Below are positions 16,090 through 24,573 of a stretch of 64,000 nucleotides of DNA, one piece after another (position 1 is the first letter of the stretch; every line of letters starts with the position of its first letter). Made by a program: the position numbers and the translations under genes. The DNA comes from Lewinellaceae bacterium (lineage in GTDB: Bacteria > Bacteroidota > Bacteroidia > Chitinophagales > Saprospiraceae), in contig JADJSY010000028.1 of assembly GCA_016711435.1 (NCBI GenBank), positions 1 through 64,000 on the forward strand. The letters run 5' to 3'. Below the pieces are notes generated by a model. It was not told the origin of the DNA. It was given only the letters and a program-made list of their open reading frames with translations, and made no database searches.

Positions 16090-17860
16090 ATTCCTTCACC
16101 ACTTTCCCCGAAGCCCTCCCCTCCGCTGTTGTTACCTGCCAGAAATAAAAACCGGGCCGTTCGTTGGCAAGTGAAACCGAGAGTTGTTCGCGGTTTTGTA
16201 TCGTCCGGTTTGTGGTAAATACCAATTTGCCATCGGTGCCGTAAATGGTTAAAGTGGCTGCACCGGTCATATTTTGCAGGTCAAAAAGCAGCTCGCCTTT
16301 TGTCGGATTCGGCGATACTGTGGCGCTGAAGATGCGGGGTTCCTGCGTTGTGCTGACTTCCGCTAATATCAGATTCAAAGCCTCCAGCGCATCTACCCGT
16401 CCCCAGCCATAGGCGTTGTTGGGTCGAAGTGTGCCGTCGATGCCGCAATTGCTTGTATCAATTTTGTACACTGCGCTTTGTTCGACAATATGTTCGATCA
16501 ATTCCACATTCCCGGCAAGGTCGGGGCGCGCGGAGAGTATGAGCGCCACCAACCCTGCGACATGCGGGCCGGCCATGCTGGTGCCGCTTAAAAACTGGTA
16601 ATTGCCACCCGGGAAACTGGAGCGAATCAACGAACCCGGCGCCGTAACATTGGGTTTGATGCGGTTGCTGCCGTCGATAGTCACCGGCCCGCGGCTGCTG
16701 AAATTGGACAAGGTATCATCAAAACGGGTGGAACCGACGCTGAAACTTTCTTCAAAATAGGCGGGCGGCCCGTTGGTCGTGTTACAACCGTTTCTGCCAG
16801 AATTGCCATTGCTGACGACTACCACAACGCCCGACGCTTTTAGATTAATAATAGCCTCGCGCAGCAACTCATTGACTGTCAGGTCGGTACAGCCCTCCGC
16901 TATGGGGCAGGACCAGGAATTATTGATAACGTGCGGCGCCAGCTCGGGATTGGCATTCAATCCATTCAGGTCGGTGGGCGCCAGAAACCACTGGAAACAT
17001 TCGAGGTAGCTGGAGGGCTTGCCATTGCCGCGTTCCATATTGCGGCAACCGATCCATTGGGCGCCCGGCGCTACCCCGATCTGGTTGCCCATTCCGTCGT
17101 CGCCGGTCATGGTGCCCATCGTATGTGTGCCGTGATAACCATCATCACAGGGACTGGAAAGGTCGAATCCGCAGGCGTTCACCGTGGTATCGGGGCTGAG
17201 CGGGCTGACTTCATGCATCGCATCGTGCCAGTTGTAATCGTGGGTGGCAGTGCTGTTGGCCGTATTCCAGCCCCTGTATTTGGATTGTAAAGCAGGGTGT
17301 TGCCAGTCGTAGCCGGTATCGGCGCCGCCAATGGTGATACCTTGCCCGGTGTAGCCCATGGCCCATACCAACGGTGCATTGATGCGTTCCACGCCCCATT
17401 CAATGGCGTTGCGCGGGGTGACGGCATTTTGCTCCAGAAAAGGTTCCTGAAACGGTACCCAGGGGTCGATACTTATGCTGCGCACTTCCGGCAATTCAGC
17501 CAAGAGCGCGATCATGGACGGATCAGCCGCTTCCACCGCAATGGCATTCACCAAAAAGAAACTATTGATCCGCGCATCTTTTTCCCGGAGCAGGCAGATG
17601 GCCCGCGACTGCAACCTGGACGCTGTTTGAAGGAGTTGATGGTAAACGAAACGGGCTTTGGCCGACTTGGTTTTTAAATTCCGTGCCCCACGCAGGTCGG
17701 CTTGTTCCTGGAAAGCAACCAGCAGGTCGGCTTTTTCGCCATGCTCATAAGCAGCCTGTACAGCGGGAGATACTTTGTGGCGCCAGTCCGGATTTGTCTG
17801 GCCCGACACACTTGCATTGGCAAGGTTTAACAGGCACAAAAGCAGAAAAAATCTTTTCAT
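16088..17860 (-). CDS. secreted subtilisin-family (S8) serine protease with T9SS sorting domain
   Basis: 590 residues. Signal peptide of about 21 residues, a propeptide-like region to about 150, then the S8 catalytic domain with Asp181 (GGADTGYDWQHPAL), His243 (GYHGTHTMGT) and Ser428 (LSGTSMAGPHVAG). The last 80 residues (ATVSPNPTKGELLFDL... PGFYFWQVTTAEGR) are a type A T9SS C-terminal domain that sends the enzyme across the outer membrane to the cell surface or medium. The leader next to the ATG is a copy of repeat R2, and TACTTTTG at 17935-17942 (minus strand) is a likely -7 element. Confidence 0.95.
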   Translation of the reverse strand: MKRFFLLLCLLNLANASVSGQTNPDWRHKVSPAVQAAYEHGEKADLLVAFQEQADLRGARNLKTKSAKARFVYHQLLQTASRLQSRAICLLREKDARINSFFLVNAIAVEAADPSMIALLAELPEVRSISIDPWVPFQEPFLEQNAVTPRNAIEWGVERINAPLVWAMGYTGQGITIGGADTGYDWQHPALQSKYRGWNTANSTATHDYNWHDAMHEVSPLSPDTTVNACGFDLSSPCDDGYHGTHTMGTMTGDDGMGNQIGVAPGAQWIGCRNMERGNGKPSSYLECFQWFLAPTDLNGLNANPELAPHVINNSWSCPIAEGCTDLTVNELLREAIINLKASGVVVVVSNGNSGRNGCNTTNGPPAYFEESFSVGSTRFDDTLSNFSSRGPVTIDGSNRIKPNVTAPGSLIRSSFPGGNYQFLSGTSMAGPHVAGLVALILSARPDLAGNVELIEHIVEQSAVYKIDTSNCGIDGTLRPNNAYGWGRVDALEALNLILAEVSTTQEPRIFSATVSPNPTKGELLFDLQNMTGAATLTIYGTDGKLVFTTNRTIQNREQLSVSLANERPGFYFWQVTTAEGRASGKVVKE

Positions 17861-17866
17861 TAGTAG

Positions 17867-17911
17867 TTATCCGTTATTAGTTATTGGTTATCTGTGTTGA
17901 TACCATAAACC
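17867..17911 (-). repeat. dispersed repeat R2, copy abutting the subtilase start codon
   Basis: Read on the minus strand it ends CGGATAACTACTAATG, where ATG is the start codon. The rpiB and fhs genes have CGGATAACTACTTATG at the same position. Confidence 0.7.
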
Positions 17912-17934
17912 TATTACATTTGGTCAAACAGGTT

Positions 17935-17942
17935 CAAAAGTA
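17935..17942 (-). promoter_or_regulatory. putative -7 element for the subtilase gene
   Basis: TACTTTTG on the minus strand, 75 bases before ATG 17860. The divergent rpiB element lies 43 bases away at 17985-17992. Confidence 0.5.
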
Positions 17943-17984
17943 CATGCTATGTCAAAAGGATTCCTGCTAAAATCAGCAAACGTC

Positions 17985-17992
17985 TATCTTTG
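17985..17992 (+). promoter_or_regulatory. putative -7 element for rpiB
   Basis: TATCTTTG, exact TAnnTTTG match, giving a leader of about 130 bases whose last 44 bases are repeat R2. Confidence 0.45.
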
Positions 17993-18084
17993 ACCCTGAT
18001 TTATACGATGTATGGATTAAATCAAGTTGTGATAGGTGCATTTCGATTTGTATACCGCAACGACAATTTACAATGCAACCAGTT

Positions 18085-18128
18085 GTGGTGAACACTGATA
18101 ACCAATAACTAATAACGGATAACTACTT
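18085..18128 (+). repeat. dispersed repeat R2, copy abutting the rpiB start codon
   Basis: Sequence GATAACCAATAACTAATAAC then GGATAACTACTT directly before ATG 18129. Nearly the mirror of the copy before the subtilase gene, so the two divergent genes carry the same leader. Confidence 0.75.
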
Positions 18129-18557
18129 ATGAAAATAGCGATTGGATGCGATCACGCGGGCTTTCCGTACAAAGACGGCATCGTTGCTATGCTGCAGGCC
18201 CAGGGACACATGGTGCTCGATTTCGGCACCAATACACTCGATTCGGTGGACTATCCTGATTTTGCCCATGCCGTGGCGGAATCGGTGGCATCGCATCAGG
18301 CGGACCGGGGTGTTCTGCTTTGCGGCAGCGGCAATGGCGTATCCATTACGGCCAACAAGCATCAAGAGATAAGGTGTGCATTGTGCTGGACGGAAGAAAT
18401 AGCCGTACTTGCCCGCCTGCACAACAATGCCAATGTGATCGCGTTACCTGCTCGTTTTGTGCCTGAAATATTGGCACAGGCGATGGTTCGCATTTTCCTG
18501 ACCACTGAATTTGAGGGCGGGCGGCATGGAAGGAGGGTGGATAAGATTGCTTGTTGA
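18129..18557 (+). CDS. rpiB: ribose 5-phosphate isomerase B (RpiB/LacAB family)
   Basis: 142 residues, normal for RpiB. It interconverts ribose 5-phosphate and ribulose 5-phosphate in the non-oxidative pentose phosphate pathway. Signature residues: IGCDHAGFPYKD (Asp and His of the active site), VLLCGSGNGVSI where the catalytic residue sits, RCALCWTEEIAVLARLHNNANVIALPAR. In many RpiB proteins the catalytic base is a Cys in GxCGTGxG; here the motif is LLCGSGNG, which keeps that Cys. It is transcribed divergently from the subtilase. Confidence 0.93.
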   Translation: MKIAIGCDHAGFPYKDGIVAMLQAQGHMVLDFGTNTLDSVDYPDFAHAVAESVASHQADRGVLLCGSGNGVSITANKHQEIRCALCWTEEIAVLARLHNNANVIALPARFVPEILAQAMVRIFLTTEFEGGRHGRRVDKIAC

Positions 18558-18558
18558 T

Positions 18559-18677
18559 GAGGAATGTTTGATGGTTGGAAAGGTTTGATGGTTTGAAAGG
18601 TTTGATGGTTTGAGGTGGTAACCTAGGCCAAGCGTTACCACCTCAAACCATCAAACCTTTCCAACCATCAAACATTC
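18559..18677. repeat. long palindrome of the GGTGGTAA..TTACCACC family
   Basis: Arms of the word TTTGATGG/TTTGAAAGG repeated three times, around GGTGGTAACCTAGGCCAAGC and GTTACCACC. It follows rpiB and precedes the M28 peptidase gene. Confidence 0.8.
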
Positions 18678-18740
18678 CTACCCATCAAACCCTACAAAAA
18701 ACTACATATTGCTTTTTAAACATTGAATCTGGACTATATC

Positions 18741-20375
18741 ATGAAACTACGTTTTTTGTTGAGCGGACTGTTGGTTGCTTCCATGTTGCAGGCACAAAGT
18801 TCCGCAGACTCCAATGCGATTGCGCAAATGACTAAAATGAAGCGCAATTACGAACTACCCGATCCGCGGCCTTTTGCGGAAACGATCCGTGCCGAAGATG
18901 CGAAAATTTTGCTCGAGATGCTGGCTTCCAAAGAAATGCAGGGCCGCGAAACAGGGGAAGAAGGCCAGCGCAAAGCGGCTGATTACATCGCTGCGCAGTT
19001 TAAAGCCGCAGGTTTGCTCGCCAAAGCCGACCGCAATACCTATTTTCAGGATATTCGCCTGCGCAATACGACCTGGACGGACATCGGCATGAAAGTGGAA
19101 GACCAGGAGTTTAAAAACCGCACTGATTTTTACGTTTATCACGGGAACAACCCCGATAATCCGCTGCTTCGCATTAAAGAAGTGGTGTTTGTCGGATATG
19201 GTATTGAAGACTCCCTTTATACGGATTATGAAAAAGCGGACGTAGCAGGCAAAGCCGTGATTTTTTATGAAGGCGAACCGGCATTAGCCAATGGCAAATT
19301 CATCATTACCGGCGAGATGCGACGCTCGGGCTGGTCGATGGACTGGAGAAGAAAAGTGCAGATCGCCAAAGAAAAAGGCGCTATAATGGCCTTTATCATC
19401 GATCCCAATTTTGATGACAATCTCAAATCGAATAAAAAATCGCTTTCCACTTATGGCTGGAGACCGGAAAGCGTGGATGAAGACAAAATTGCAGAATCGT
19501 ATCTGAACAATATTTTCATCTCTACCCGATTGGCAAAGATCATACTGAAGAACAAAGCAGACAAAGCCGATGCCGTCATTGCAGAACTGCGGGAAGGCAA
19601 AAAAACAAAGGCGGTAAAAGTCAAAACCAAAATCGAAATCCGGCTCGATAAAGAGAGCAAACGACTCGAAGGCTCCAACGTGGTCGGTGTTATCGAAGGC
19701 AGCGACCCTGTCCTGAAAAATGAATATGTTCTGGTAACGGCCCATTACGATCACCTCGGCTCGCCGGACAGCACCGTGATCTACTATGGCGCCGACGATA
19801 ATGCTTCCGGCACATCCGGGGTAATCGAAATTGCCCGCGCATTTGCCGAAGCCAAAGCAAAAGGCGTCGGCCCCAAACGCAGTGTGATTTGCATGCTCGT
19901 CAGCGGTGAGGAAAAAGGATTGCTGGGGTCGAAGTTTTATGTTGAATTTCCACTTTTTTCGCTCAAACAAACGGTAGCAGATATCAATATCGACATGATC
20001 GGCCGCACGGATGATCGCCACCCGAATAATGGAAATTACGTCTATGTGATTGGTTCTGACCGGCTTAGCACAGATTTACACGAAATCAACGAGTATTCCA
20101 ATAGGACCTACACCAAAATGGAACTGGACTACAAGTACAACGCCAAAGACGAGCCGAACCGCTACTATGAGCGCAGCGACCATTACAGTTTTGCCGAACG
20201 CGGCATCCCTGCCATTTTTTATTTCAATGGCTCCCATGCCGATTACCACCGCCCGACTGATACGCCGGATAAGATCAATTATGATGCGCTGGCAAAACGC
20301 GCGCAACTGGCTTTTTATACTGCCTGGGATATTGCCAATCGCCCAAACAGGCTGAAGGTAGACGGGAAGAAATAA
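18741..20375 (+). CDS. secreted M28-family zinc aminopeptidase
   Basis: 544 residues from ATG 18741 (a TTG at 18723 would add six residues in front of the signal peptide). Signal peptide ends near SMLQAQ. An inserted PA-like domain (residues about 130-300, KEVVFVGYGIEDSLYTDY) precedes the peptidase core. Zinc ligands and the catalytic Glu are seen in VTAHYDHLG, GADDNASGTSG, VSGEEKGLLGS, INIDMIGRTD and the last His in FNGSHADYHRPTDTPDKI. It should trim peptides in the periplasm or outside. No T9SS domain at the C-terminus. Confidence 0.93.
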   Translation: MKLRFLLSGLLVASMLQAQSSADSNAIAQMTKMKRNYELPDPRPFAETIRAEDAKILLEMLASKEMQGRETGEEGQRKAADYIAAQFKAAGLLAKADRNTYFQDIRLRNTTWTDIGMKVEDQEFKNRTDFYVYHGNNPDNPLLRIKEVVFVGYGIEDSLYTDYEKADVAGKAVIFYEGEPALANGKFIITGEMRRSGWSMDWRRKVQIAKEKGAIMAFIIDPNFDDNLKSNKKSLSTYGWRPESVDEDKIAESYLNNIFISTRLAKIILKNKADKADAVIAELREGKKTKAVKVKTKIEIRLDKESKRLEGSNVVGVIEGSDPVLKNEYVLVTAHYDHLGSPDSTVIYYGADDNASGTSGVIEIARAFAEAKAKGVGPKRSVICMLVSGEEKGLLGSKFYVEFPLFSLKQTVADINIDMIGRTDDRHPNNGNYVYVIGSDRLSTDLHEINEYSNRTYTKMELDYKYNAKDEPNRYYERSDHYSFAERGIPAIFYFNGSHADYHRPTDTPDKINYDALAKRAQLAFYTAWDIANRPNRLKVDGKK

Positions 20376-20434
20376 GCGGGATTCAAATTTTGAACAAATT
20401 TTGAAAATACCCCTTCTGGAAACGAAACTTTACA

Positions 20435-20442
20435 TACTTTTG
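20435..20442 (+). promoter_or_regulatory. putative -7 element for the 20455 TPR gene
   Basis: TACTTTTG, exact match, only 13 bases before ATG 20455. It excludes the upstream TTG start at 20401. Confidence 0.55.
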
Positions 20443-20454
20443 CGGTCATTTTTG

Positions 20455-20943
20455 ATGCAGAATATGTTTGAGCGCGATTCTTTCCGGCTGGCCCTCGACG
20501 GGCCCGGCGGTGGTTTTGACGGTTTTGTTGCATTGGCCGATAAATACAGCGGCACCCCAGCGGGCAATATCTCCAATTACTACGCAGGCGTTTCTTACCT
20601 GCAATTGGGCGAATTCGACAATGCAATCCAGTACCTGGAGCAGTATGACGCGGATGGCACCCTCCTGCCGGCCATGAAATACGGCGCTTTGGGCGATGCC
20701 TATTCCGAAAAGAAAGAATACGACAAAGCACTGGATTTGTACGAAAAGGCTGCTGAAGCAACCGATAACGAGGTACTTTCTTCCATGTACCTGAAAAAAC
20801 TCGGTATGCTCTACGACTATCAGGGCAAAAAAGAAGAAGCCGTTAAGGCCTATGAACGCTTGCGCCGCGAATATCCCAACCAGCAATCTCAGGACTTTCG
20901 CGAAATTGAAAAATATATTTACCGCGCAGGCGGTAGTAAGTAG
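20455..20943 (+). CDS. tetratricopeptide repeat protein lacking its usual membrane anchor
   Basis: 162 residues with about four TPR units (SNYYAGVSYLQLGEFDNAIQ, KYGALGDAYSEKKEYDKALD, YLKKLGMLYDYQGKKEEAVK). In other Bacteroidota this conserved protein of about 230 residues has an N-terminal cytoplasmic stretch and a membrane helix before FERDSF; here the chain begins just before FERDSF and a promoter element lies immediately upstream, so the anchor appears to be absent. Either the 5' part was deleted or the true start lies in a frame broken by an indel. Function unknown, possibly a scaffold. Confidence 0.7.
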   Translation: MQNMFERDSFRLALDGPGGGFDGFVALADKYSGTPAGNISNYYAGVSYLQLGEFDNAIQYLEQYDADGTLLPAMKYGALGDAYSEKKEYDKALDLYEKAAEATDNEVLSSMYLKKLGMLYDYQGKKEEAVKAYERLRREYPNQQSQDFREIEKYIYRAGGSK

Positions 20944-21026
20944 TTATCCGTTATTAGTTATTGGTTATTAGTGTTCATTATCAAGCATTTACAAAGAATT
21001 TAACCAAAACTAATTTGACGGAGTAC
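20940..21026 (+). repeat. dispersed repeat R2, long copy after a stop codon
   Basis: TAGTTATCCGTTATTAGTTA followed by ATCAAGCATTTACAAAG and CAAAACTAATTTGACGG. The full repeat is about 80 bases. Other full or near-full copies: 43828-43918, 45316-45396, 61035-61112; short ones at 17867, 18085, 46911, 48651. Confidence 0.7.
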
Positions 21027-21066
21027 TTACAAAATAGTGGTGGCGTTTGAAAACCATCCATGAACG

Positions 21067-21108
21067 ATCCCGAATTTTCTCGTGAAAAATTCGGGATTTT
21101 GTTTTTTG
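21067..21108 (+). terminator. intrinsic terminator
   Basis: Stem ATCCCGAATTTT with AAAATTCGGGAT around TCTCGTGA-like loop bases, followed by TTGTTTTTT. It is the best-formed intrinsic terminator in the window and serves the TPR gene. Confidence 0.8.
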
Positions 21109-21129
21109 CAACCCCATCGGGCCAAGGGG

Positions 21130-21200
21130 GCGGAGGGCGCCACCCAGAACCTTTCCTACACTGGATTCAAATCATTTGAGGGGCGACCCTGTGGTTCGCC
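21130..21200 (+). repeat. partial copy of the GGGCGACC palindrome
   Basis: Shares AACCTTTCCTACACTGGATT and GGGGCGACCCTGTGG with the palindrome at 50681-50823 (there AAACCTTTCCTGCATTGGAT). Only one side of the stem is well kept here. Confidence 0.55.
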
Positions 21201-21226
21201 TTAACCGCCGTCCGACCCTGCAAATA

Positions 21227-21290
21227 GTGGTGGCTGGTTTTTCGTCATCGGTTTTCGTGCGAAAATCCCGAGGTGATAAAACCCAGCCAC
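21227..21290. other. extended hairpin of unknown role
   Basis: Outer stem GGTGGCTGGTTTT with AAAACCCAGCCACC (one bulge), inner stem TCATCGGTTTTCG with CGAAAATCCCGAGGTGA. It lies between the terminator at 21067 and the promoter at 21349. Could be a structured RNA, a cruciform or another repeat; no second copy was noticed. Confidence 0.35.
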
Positions 21291-21348
21291 CTTTACAGGC
21301 AAAAAACACCCTATTAAAAAAAAAGTGGCGCCGTATTACTTCTCTCCG

Positions 21349-21356
21349 TACTTTTG
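21349..21356 (+). promoter_or_regulatory. putative -7 element for the PorE-like gene at 21536
   Basis: TACTTTTG, exact TAnnTTTG match. The leader to ATG 21536 would be about 170 bases. Confidence 0.5.
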
Positions 21357-21535
21357 CACTGTTCCTCGCTCAACAGATAGTCTCTCCACTATCCTCCATC
21401 CTTCGCAATAACGAAGTTTATCATTCGTTTTTGCCACAGATTGAGGGTGTTTCGTCATGTTCCCTGCTGAATTATGGCTGATGCACTATGCTTTTCGAAA
21501 CCAAAAAGTTTGATTTTTAAAACCATTACTGCTCT

Positions 21536-22393
21536 ATGAACACGACTTCTCGTGCCGGGTGGATATTGGCGGCCTTCCTGCTGGCTGCTAACTGTCTAAC
21601 TGCTCAAAGCTCTGTGCAAGACGAATTGCAACGCGCTGACAAACAATTTGACCTGTACGCATACAATCTTGCCCTTCGTACCTACGAGCAAGTACTCCAG
21701 AAAGACCCCAACAGCGCCCGCGCCCTGTCGCGCACTGCCGATTGTTACTTTCAACTGAATCGCCCGGAAGAGGCCCTGCCCTGGTATGAACGGGCCGCCC
21801 AGCAATACAATGTGGAGCCTTTGACTTTTCTGAATTACGGCAAGGCGCTGATGCAAACCGGCGACTACGTGGGTGCAAAAAAGTGGTTCCGCGTGTACGG
21901 TGAACACAACTCCTCGGCAGCGCAGCAATACATCAATATGTGCGACTACGCCATCGACGTATCCAAAAAAGAGGCGATCTACACGGTCAAAAACGAACCG
22001 CTGAATACGGAAGCAGCCGACTATTGCGCTGCATTTCTGGCAGGCAGGGTCGTTTACAGTTCTTCCCGCACCGATATTGCCCGAAAAAGTCAATCCAAAA
22101 CCAGCAACGACTGGACGGGCAGCGCTTACAACCAGCTGTACGTGACCCAGCGCAGTGCAGAAAGCGGCATGTTGCAAAGACCCACTTTCCTGCGCAATGA
22201 CCTCCAGAACACCTTCAATGAAGGCCCGGTCAGTTTTTCCGCCGATGGCAAAAAAGTAGCATTCTGTCGCAACAACTTCATAGACGGCACCCGCCAGATT
22301 GCAGATAAAGGGATCAATATGAGCCTCTACATCGCTGAAGTCGTAGATGGCAACTGGCTGAATATCAAAGCATTTCCCTTACAACGGATCTGA
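21536..22393 (+). CDS. PorE-like TPR/propeller/SPOR protein, N-terminal fragment
   Basis: First part of one gene spanning 21536-24504 that is split into three frames. Signal peptide (ends LTAQSS), TPR repeats at about residues 30-135 (DLYAYNLALRTYEQVLQ, EALPWYERAAQQYNVE), then the start of a PD40 propeller (YCAAFLAGRVVYSSSRTD, GPVSFSADGKKVAFCRN). The frame stops at 22393, but one base fewer in TTTCCCTT (22373-22380) joins it to the next fragment as FPYNGSDFATGFPALSPDG. Domain order matches the protein at 14349-15980; the whole would be about 990 residues, an envelope protein related to T9SS PorE. Confidence 0.8.
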   Translation: MNTTSRAGWILAAFLLAANCLTAQSSVQDELQRADKQFDLYAYNLALRTYEQVLQKDPNSARALSRTADCYFQLNRPEEALPWYERAAQQYNVEPLTFLNYGKALMQTGDYVGAKKWFRVYGEHNSSAAQQYINMCDYAIDVSKKEAIYTVKNEPLNTEAADYCAAFLAGRVVYSSSRTDIARKSQSKTSNDWTGSAYNQLYVTQRSAESGMLQRPTFLRNDLQNTFNEGPVSFSADGKKVAFCRNNFIDGTRQIADKGINMSLYIAEVVDGNWLNIKAFPLQRI

Positions 22394-24197
22394 TTTCGCC
22401 ACCGGATTTCCGGCGCTTTCCCCCGATGGCAATACGCTCACTTTCGCTTCCAATCAACCGGGCGGAAGCGGCGGCTGGGACATATATGTGTCCAACTGGA
22501 CCGGTTCCAACTGGAGTATCCCACGCAACATCGGTGAGCCGCTCAATACGCCCGGAAATGAAGTGACACCGTTTTATGACGGCAAAGACCTGTACTTTTC
22601 TTCCGACTGGCACCGCGGACTGGGCGGTCTGGACGTGTTCCGCGCCGAACTGGGCCGTGAAACGGTCACCAATGTATTCCACCTCGGCCCCGGTATCAAT
22701 TCTTCGCGCGATGACTACGGTTTCGTGTACGATGCCGGCCAAAACATCGGCTACGTCACCAGTACCCGTCCCGGCGGACGCGGACACGAGGACATCTGGC
22801 AGGTGATCAAAAAAGGCGGCAGCGCACAGGCGCCCGCTACCTACGCAACCAATACTTCTCCTTTCAGCCAATCCAAAACCAATACAAGCGCTCCTGCACC
22901 CCAGGAATACAGTACCAGCACCACGGTGACGAACTACGGTTCGGGCAGCGGCACCTTATACCTGTTGGTCACAGACAAAATGGGTAATCCCGTAGCCAAT
23001 GCCGACCTCGATTTTTCTGACTGTAATGCCGGATTCGGACAAACCGACTATGAAGGCAAATATTATTTCAGTGCCCTGAACTGGCCGCTGCGCTGCAATG
23101 TGGCGATTAAAAAAGAAGGTTTTACGGATGAGTTCGTGCTCCTGGAATCTTATGGCAAAGGAAATCTGATGATTGCAATCAGCCCCGACGCCCGCAAGGA
23201 ATACATCGGCACCGTGCGCGACTCCCGCAGCAGGCTGCAACTCGACGACGTAAGCATTGAAATAAATAAAACGGAAACAGGCCAGGCTATCATCACGAAT
23301 ACAGATTATACCGGGCGCTATTCCCTGTTCCTGACACCATACAGCACCTACGATGTGCTGTATGCCAAAGAAGGTTATAAAAGCAGTATTGTTAAATTGC
23401 GCGCCGGCGCCGCCGGATCCAACCTGCCCGATGTAAACCTGGAATCGATCATCGGCACATCGGCTGAACGCCCTGCGGAATATAACAACTCCACCGCGCT
23501 GATTTCATCGAAAAGAGTGAATGAAACGGTGACTAATGGTATTTTCAACGGCTATGCTGTACAAGTAGCCGCTTACCCGGATGAACTGACGGAAGCCAAA
23601 CTGAAAAAATACGAGGAACTGTCTAAATACGGCAATCTCTACGCCAAGTCGGAAGCAGGCATGAACAAAGTGCGCCTGGGTATTTTCCCGAATAAATCCG
23701 AAGCGCAAGACGCCTTGAAAAAAGTGTTGAAAAACCCGAAATTCAAAGGATCTTTTGTAACGGAAGAATACGACGCCGACGCCGGCTTGGTTTTGAACAA
23801 CGATGCCAATGCTCTGCGTCCTACAGAATACAGCACAGCTTCAAAAGGGGCGCCTTCAGCAGCGCCTGAGGCTTCTCCTATCCGTTATTCTGTGCAGTTA
23901 GGCTCTTTTGCAGCAGACAAACCGATAGATATCGGCAATTTTTCCAATGCAGCCGACCTGGGCCATTTGTACACCAAACTGGTAAATGGCATGAACAAAG
24001 TGCGGCTCGGCGTTTACCCGACCCATGCCGCAGCAGAACAGGCACAGGCGGACCTGGTCGCCAGGGGTTATCAGGATGCGCTCATCGTGACAGAAAAAGC
24101 CAACGACGATTCACTACAGGGATTTATGATCGGCGAATCATCGAACCTTCAACCTGCGCAATATTCCAAAGGTACGACACCAGCGAAAAAAACCTAA
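22377..24197 (+). CDS. PorE-like protein, middle fragment (propeller, carboxypeptidase-like, SPOR domains)
   Basis: Continues the protein of 21536. It holds the rest of the PD40 propeller (LYFSSDWHRGLGGLDVFRAE, GYVTSTRPGGRGHEDIW), two carboxypeptidase-regulatory-like beta sandwiches (LYLLVTDKMGNPVANADLDF; IGTVRDSRSRLQLDDVSIEI), and two SPOR-like domains that share the phrase GMNKVRLG (YAVQVAAYPDELTEAKLKKY; YSVQLGSFAADKPIDIGNF). SPOR domains bind denuded glycan strands, so the protein probably contacts peptidoglycan. No real start codon is needed; the first ATG at 22488 is internal. It ends at a run of seven A (24186-24192); six A would carry the frame into the last fragment. Confidence 0.78.
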   Translation, partial: PYNGSDFATGFPALSPDGNTLTFASNQPGGSGGWDIYVSNWTGSNWSIPRNIGEPLNTPGNEVTPFYDGKDLYFSSDWHRGLGGLDVFRAELGRETVTNVFHLGPGINSSRDDYGFVYDAGQNIGYVTSTRPGGRGHEDIWQVIKKGGSAQAPATYATNTSPFSQSKTNTSAPAPQEYSTSTTVTNYGSGSGTLYLLVTDKMGNPVANADLDFSDCNAGFGQTDYEGKYYFSALNWPLRCNVAIKKEGFTDEFVLLESYGKGNLMIAISPDARKEYIGTVRDSRSRLQLDDVSIEINKTETGQAIITNTDYTGRYSLFLTPYSTYDVLYAKEGYKSSIVKLRAGAAGSNLPDVNLESIIGTSAERPAEYNNSTALISSKRVNETVTNGIFNGYAVQVAAYPDELTEAKLKKYEELSKYGNLYAKSEAGMNKVRLGIFPNKSEAQDALKKVLKNPKFKGSFVTEEYDADAGLVLNNDANALRPTEYSTASKGAPSAAPEASPIRYSVQLGSFAADKPIDIGNFSNAADLGHLYTKLVNGMNKVRLGVYPTHAAAEQAQADLVARGYQDALIVTEKANDDSLQGFMIGESSNLQPAQYSKGTTPAKKT

Positions 24198-24198
24198 A

Positions 24199-24504
24199 TT
24201 GGCCACCGACAATGTGCTGCGTCCGATAGAGTATTTTACTGCTACCAACATTTCCAAATCATACCCCTACTACGTTCGTATTGCGACCCTGAGCAACCCC
24301 GAGCGTTTTGACAGCAGTCCTTTTACCGACCTCGGCGGCATCGAACGGCGCAGATCGGAATCAGGCGCCACTATTATCCTGCTGGGCGGCTATGAACGGA
24401 TCGAAGATGTCACTTCTGCCCTCAATACCGTCCGGACACGCGGTTTTGAAGAAGCCTATGCGGTTGCGAAAGACGCCAATGGAAATCTGACGCGGATTAA
24501 GTAA
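24199..24504 (+). CDS. PorE-like protein, C-terminal SPOR fragment
   Basis: Last 101 residues of the same gene. With one A fewer at 24186-24192 the reading is AKKPKLATDNVLRPIEYFTA without a break. It contains a third SPOR-like unit (YYVRIATLSNPERFDSSPF, IILLGGYERIEDVTSALNTV). A stand-alone gene from TTG 24199 is unlikely. Confidence 0.7.
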   Translation: MATDNVLRPIEYFTATNISKSYPYYVRIATLSNPERFDSSPFTDLGGIERRRSESGATIILLGGYERIEDVTSALNTVRTRGFEEAYAVAKDANGNLTRIK

Positions 24505-24573
24505 AAAAGCAAACTGGCAAACATGAGTCATCCGGATTTTTCTAGTGGCTCTTAGCACGCGTCGGCACATTTT

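Noticed and set aside
19284..20021. 245-codon minus-strand frame inside the M28 peptidase
   Set aside because: The plus strand has the full zinc-peptidase motif set; the antisense frame has none.
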